A program made the position numbers and the translations under genes. Below are positions 58,571 to 64,000 of a stretch of DNA of 64,000 nt, in pieces. Source of the stretch: Pachypanchax playfairii (lineage: Eukaryota > Chordata > Actinopteri > Cyprinodontiformes > Aplocheilidae); assembly GCA_006937955.1 (NCBI GenBank), contig SSNP01000042.1, positions 2,968,231 to 3,032,230 of the forward strand. Direction: 5' to 3'. The notes under the pieces were generated by a model. That model had not been told where the DNA came from. It searched no databases and saw only the letters and a program-made list of their open reading frames with translations. Positions within the stretch are counted from its first letter, which is position 1. The number at the start of each line of letters is the position of its first letter.

Positions 58571-59316
58571 TGTACATGGACCAAACAGTCTAACATTAGA
58601 ATTTCTTACAGTTTTATGTTTGTTAAAGGAGAGATCAAATGTGTCTTAAATTTTACAACAAACATCTGTCAACATCTGTCATTCAGTCTCTTCTGAGAGC
58701 TACATTTACATCTACACACACACACAGATGTTTAAATATATTTGAATCAAAGCAGGAACAGATCAATATTCTAATATTTCTGTTCTTTTTAACAGCTCAG
58801 TGTGAAGCGACATTAAATGTAAAGTTTCACACACAGACCTCAGAATCGTGCACGTCTTTGTTGCAGAGAAACACAGATAAATACGTGCACACACACTCAT
58901 ACACAGCACAAGGTGAAACACACACAAGGGTCAGTTTAAACTTATTTATCCACAAAATTAAAAAAGATGTGAAAAGGTATTTAATATAAATATAATTTGT
59001 GTTTGTGTGTGTTTGAAGTTTTAAGTGTTGAAATCAATTTCTCCAAACAAAAAACATTTTTTATTATTAATAGAATATATTAATACACAGATTCTTCAGA
59101 TCTGTTATGTTTATTATTTTTGTTGTGTTATCTTCCTCTTGTGTTATTAAAACACACACACACATCCAGATATTACAAGTGTGTTAGAAAATCTTTCACT
59201 GAGGTGAATTTTATTAAGCATGTGTGAGCTATTTGATGTTTGTAAATCTTTTAATTTTAACAATTGTACAATAAAAATTACTGTCATTGTCTGTGTGTGT
59301 GTGTGTGTGTGTGTGG

Positions 59317-59361
<45 letters not shown>

Positions 59362-61470
59362 CAGTTTCCATATTTTTTGCTGTGTTGTTTAAATTAAAAA
59401 CCTGTAAAATATAGTTGATTTAAACATTTTGTGGATTTTAGCATTTCATCACAGCCACACACACTCAACAGCTGTAAAATCAGCCTCACACACACGGTAC
59501 CAGATTTTTAATTCAAAGTGTTTGTTCAGGGTCTCAGTGAGTTTAACACACACTCAGACTTTCAATATAAATATTATAAAACCTCAACACAGCAGAAAAA
59601 ACAACTTTATCCACACAAGTTTTCATTTAGAATGACAGAAACACAAATATACTGAAGCAAACACACACACACACACACACAGATTTAGAATAAACTCTGT
59701 GACAATGTAGCTGCTAAATTATAAAATCATTTGAACAATTAACAAATTTAAAAAATATCTTGTCTTTAATATGTTCAGGAGACATTTCAGGTCTTTAAAA
59801 TCCACACGTGACGTTGCAGGAAGCTGTAGTTTCACCACATCTAGTAACCCCCCCCCCCCCNNNNNNNNNNACCCCCCCCCCCCCACACACACACACACAC
59901 ACCTACACACACACACACACTCATCGTACATGTCTGACATGTCTGGAAATCAACAGTGTTTGCTGTGACATGATAGAAATTCAGATGTTTGATGACACAC
60001 CAGCGTCGCTAATGTATTTGACTTTAAGATTGAGAAAAAAAAAATTCAAACAGCTGAAAATTTTAGGATTTTAAATTTCACTTAATATCTAAGCAGTGGC
60101 TGTTAGATTCAGCAAAACTAGTGAAAAATAGTGCAGTACATCAGCTCCACGATCAAAGCTGTCAGTGTTCATGGTTTTATGTTAATGATAACTCCAGAGA
60201 ACATGCTGCTGACCCGTTTGGGACCAGAACCACCCATGTTACAGTTATTTTATCTTCAGAAACATCTTTCAGCAACTTGCTGCAAAAACTCTGTTAAATA
60301 TTTATAGTTTCATTTGACTAAATATCTTATTTTTCAACCTTTTTCTTGAACAAATCATAAGAATTGAAACATGTTTTTTTTCTAGCTGTCTTTAATAAAT
60401 TGGCTACTGATCCACAAATACCAGCTCTGCCTCTGACTTCCTCTCCTGGCACTAAAAAACAACATTTAGGAGAAAGTAATTAATACTCCAGGGCAGGAAT
60501 TTACCCAGCTGACACTGTGTAATGTAAAGGGAACAGAAGAGATTAAAGAACAGGAGTTATCTGGATATTTTCTTTACTTTTCTTTCTTCTAACACTCTGA
60601 AGATATTTAACTTTCAGGTTTTGATTACTGTAAAATAAAGAAACATTGACATAATCATTCAAGAAGCAAAACACTCTATAAATTCAGTACAGTGACCTTT
60701 ACAGTTCTCTTTAAGTTCCCTCGATGATGCACTTTGAGAACTGTTGAACCAACTCAAACTGCTCTGATCAAAAACTCTAAATGTGTTTATCCTGCTGCAT
60801 TTTAGTAACACTCAACTCAAAAACCGTCAGACGCCAGTATTTAAGGACCCAATTAGGCCGACACACTTCAATGTAAAAATAAAAGAACTTTTAATAAGAA
60901 AACAAAGATGTGACATGGCAGAAAAAACCCTCTAGACTGAAAGCTGATTACTGGAATGAGGAGAAGCTCAGAGGAAAGGTAGATGAACTGATAGATGACT
61001 GGCAGGTGTGAAGAGCAAAAACACTGAGCTGATATGAGAAATCTGAAACCACTAAAACACAAAGAACTAGAAACACAACCAGTAAAACAGATCACAGCTG
61101 ATCACAGGGAAGTATGACTAATAAACAACAACAAAACAAAATGTAAACAAACTGCAGAAGCACGAATCCAAATGAAAACCTGGAACACAAACAAGGTCGG
61201 GACAAACGGAGGGGAAATGATCTAAACATCTGAAGGAAGGGTCCTGACATCCAAAACCTCAACAACACAAAACCAGACCAGGATGGTGAGAGGGGACTGG
61301 TCAAGTCCACAAAGAGTCCAAAACTCATGTCCCTGCTTGTCCAAATGAAGAAAACAAAAAAAAACACCTAAATTCTTCAGGCAGGCAGGAAAACACACTC
61401 GGAGGTCGACGCCAAGGCTGAAAAACCAAAACTCTAAAACAATAAAACAAAACTGAGAGGCCCGAAATCA
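58563..61470. other. AT-rich sequence with microsatellites and an assembly gap
   Basis: (GT)n then (GA)n at 59291-59359; a ten-N gap at 59861-59870 inside a poly-C run, followed by (CA)n. 60850-61470 is an A-rich block that may be an unclassified retroelement. No gene recognised. Confidence 0.5.
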
Positions 61471-64000
61471 TCCAGGCTGAGGAGCACCACATGAGGAGCA
61501 CCACATGAGGAGCACAGGCTGAGGAGCACCACATGAGGAGCACAGGCTGAGGAGCACAGACTGAGGAGCACCACATGAGGAGCACCACATGAGGAGCACA
61601 GGCTGAGGAGCACCACATGAGGAGCACAGGCTGAGGAGCACAGGCTGAGGAGCACCACATGAGGAGAACAGGCTGAGGAGCACAGGCTGAGGAGCACAGG
61701 CTGAGGAGCACCACATGAGGAGCACAGGCTGAGGAGCACCACATGAGGAGAACAGGCTGAGGAGAACAGGCTGAGGAGAACAGACTGAGGAGCACAGACT
61801 GAGGAGCACAGGCTGAGGAGCACAGGCTGAGGAGAACAGGCTGAGGAGCACCACCTGAGGAGCACCACATGAGGAGAACAGGCTGAGGAGAACAGGCTGA
61901 GGAGCACCACATGAGGAGAACAGGCTGAGGAGAACAGACTGAGGAGAACAGGCTGAGGAGCACCACATGAGGAGAACAGACTGAGGAGAACAGGCTGAGG
62001 AGCACCACATGAGGAGAACAGGCTGAGGAGCACCACCTGAGGAGCACAGGCTGAGGAGCACAGGCTGAGGAGAACAGGCTGAGGAGCACAGGCTGAGGAG
62101 CACCACATGAGGAGCACAGGTTGAGGAGCACAGGCTGAGGAGCACCACATGAGGAGCACAGGTTGAGGAGCACAGGCTGAGGAGCACAGGCTGAGGAGCA
62201 CCACATGAGGAGCACCACATGAGGAGCACAGGCTGAGGAGCACNCTGAGGAGAACAGACTGAGGAGAACAGACTGAGGAGCACCACATGAGGAGAACAGG
62301 CTGAGGAGAACAGACTGAGGAGCACAGGCTGAGGAGAACCAGATGAGGAGAACAGACTGAGGAGAACAGGCTGAGGAGCACCACATGAGGAGAACAGGCT
62401 GAGGAGAACAGGCTGAGGAGCACCACATGAGGAGAACAGGCTGAGGAGAACAGACTGAGGAGAACAGACTGAGGAGCACCACATGAGGAGAACAGGCTGA
62501 GGAGTACACAGGCTGAGGAGCACAGGCTGAGGAGCACAGGCTGAGGAGCACAGGCTGAGGAGCACCACATGAGGAGCACCACATGAGGAGCACAGGCTGA
62601 GGAGCACAGCCTGAGGAGCACAGGCTGAGGAGCACAGGCTGAGGAGCACCACATGAGGAGCACAGGCTGAGGAGCACCACATGAGGAGCACAGGCTGAGG
62701 AGCACCACATGAGGAGCACAGACTGAGGAGAACAGGCTGAGGAGCACCACATGAGGAGAACAGGCTGAGGAGAACAGACTGAGGAGAACAGACTGAGGAG
62801 AACAGGCTGAGGAGAACAGGCTGAGGAGAACAGACTGAGGAGAACAGGCTGAGGAGAACAGACTGAGGAGAACAGGCTGAGGAGCACACATGAGGAGAAC
62901 AGGCTGAGGAGAACAGACTGAGGAGAACAGGCTGAGGAGAACAGACTGAGGAGAACAGGCTGAGGAGCACCACATGAGGAGACCTGAGGAGAACAGGCTG
63001 AGGAGCACCACATGAGGAGCACAGGCTGAGGAGCACAGGCTGAGGAGCACAGGTGAGGAGCACAGACTGAGGAGCACCACATGAGGAGAACAGGCTGAGG
63101 AGAACAGACTGAGGAGAACAGACTGAGGAGCACATGAGGAGAACACATGAGGAGAACAGGCTGAGGAGAACAGGCTGAGGAGCACCACATGAGGAGCACA
63201 GGCTGAGGAGCACAGATGAGGAGCACAGGCTGAGGAGCACCACAAACACATGAGGAGAACAGGCTGAGGAGCACAGGCTGAGGAGCACAGGCTGAGGAGC
63301 ACAGGTGAGGAGAACAGACTGAGGAGAACAGGCTGAGGAGCACCACATGAGGAGCACAGCTGAGGAGAACAGGCTGAGGAGCACCACATGAGGAGCACAG
63401 GCTGAGGAGCACAGGCTGAGGAGCACCACATGAGGAGGAGCACAGCTGAGGAGCACAGGCTGAGGAGCACAGGCTGAGGAGCACAGGCTGAGGAGCACAG
63501 GCTGAGGAGCACAGGCTGAGGAGCACAGGCTGAGGAGCACCACATGAGGAGCACAAGATGAGGAGCACAGGCTGAGGAGCACAGGCTGAGGGCTGAGGAG
63601 CACAGGCTGAGGAGCACAGGCTGAGGAGCACCACATGAGGAGCACAGGCTGAGGAGCACCACATGAGGAGCACAGGTTGAGGAGCACAGGCTGAGGAGCA
63701 CCACATGAGGAGCACAGGTTGAGGAGCACAGGCTGAGGAGCACAGGCTGAGGAGGAGCACAGGTGAGGAGCACAGGCTGAGGAGCACCACATGAGGAGCA
63801 CAGGCTGAGGAGCACCACATGAGGAGCACAGGCTGAGGAGCACAGGCTGAGGAGCACCACATGAGGAGAACAGGTTGAGGAGCACAGGCTGAGGGGCTGA
63901 GGAGCACCACATGAGGAGCACAGGCTGAGGAGCACCTGAGGAGCACCACATGAGGAGGCACCACATGAGGAGCACAGGCTGAGGAGAGGCTGAGGAGCAC
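61471..64000. repeat. 14-bp minisatellite running off the window
   Basis: About 180 copies of a 14-bp unit with four main forms: GAGGAGCACAGGCT, GAGGAGCACCACAT, GAGGAGAACAGGCT and GAGGAGAACAGACT. The AACA forms cluster in the middle (about 61660-63370). 14 is not a multiple of three and the reverse complement has no stop in any phase, so all three minus frames stay open for more than 830 codons. They are not proteins. A single N lies at 62244. The right end lies outside the window. Confidence 0.96.

Noticed and set aside
51100..61000. mir-129-2, expected above hsd17b12 from human synteny
   Set aside because: I looked for the mature sequence on both strands and did not find it; it may lie beyond the window.
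61325..64000. Three long minus-strand frames of 833-891 codons
   Set aside because: Produced by a stop-free 14-bp tandem repeat; all three phases are equally open, so none shows coding selection.

Overview
This window looks like nuclear DNA of a ray-finned fish, probably a percomorph teleost. It has spliced vertebrate genes with GT-AG introns, L2/Maui-type and Rex1-like LINEs, Tc1 transposase remnants, TTAA-flanked MITEs, and a very high load of (CA)n microsatellites and minisatellites. Most of the 64 kb is non-coding. Most long open frames come from tandem repeats and are not genes.

Three protein-coding genes can be reconstructed. All lie on the minus strand and follow the order of human 11p11.2 (HSD17B12 - ALKBH3 - C11orf96). 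hsd17b12 (51003 to 37786, 11 coding exons, 325-327 aa) is an ER 3-ketoacyl-CoA reductase / 17-beta-hydroxysteroid dehydrogenase. alkbh3 (32909 to 24567, 9 coding exons, 295 aa) is a Fe(II)/2-oxoglutarate nucleic-acid demethylase. Its iron and 2OG ligands fall at the same residue numbers I recall for the human protein. The C11orf96 homologue (4163 to 3783, one exon, 126 aa) is a small protein of unknown function with a TATA promoter. In both multi-exon genes the splice phases close into one uninterrupted frame. Two plausible 3'-terminal exons of an unidentified plus-strand gene lie at 329-637.

Layout: 1-5.5 kb, unidentified exon pair, decayed LINE and C11orf96. 5.5-24.3 kb, a transposon- and satellite-rich intergenic stretch with a MITE family, a Rex1-like LINE whose ORF2 end has expanded into a 36-bp minisatellite, a 474-bp TTAA MITE with a 24-bp perfect TIR, a 295-bp GGGGACC/GGTCCCC repeat embedded in (CA)n, and a 5'-truncated L2 with an open RT frame. 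24.5-33.2 kb, alkbh3. 33.5-35.8 kb, a 28-bp minisatellite. 36-51 kb, hsd17b12. 51-54 kb, promoter-like sequence with CCAAT boxes, a TATA box, BANP-like and ZNF143-like motifs and a CRE. 54-61.4 kb, AT-rich sequence with microsatellites. 61.47-64 kb, a 14-bp minisatellite that runs off the window.

The three genes share no pathway; the link between them is ancient synteny. I found no convincing undescribed molecular system. The most informative unusual structures are the LINE-ORF-derived minisatellite, the (TG)n-flanked frame-breaking exon 6 of alkbh3, the MITE that carries a promoter-like cassette, and the foldback MITE family with a varying internal 37-bp repeat.
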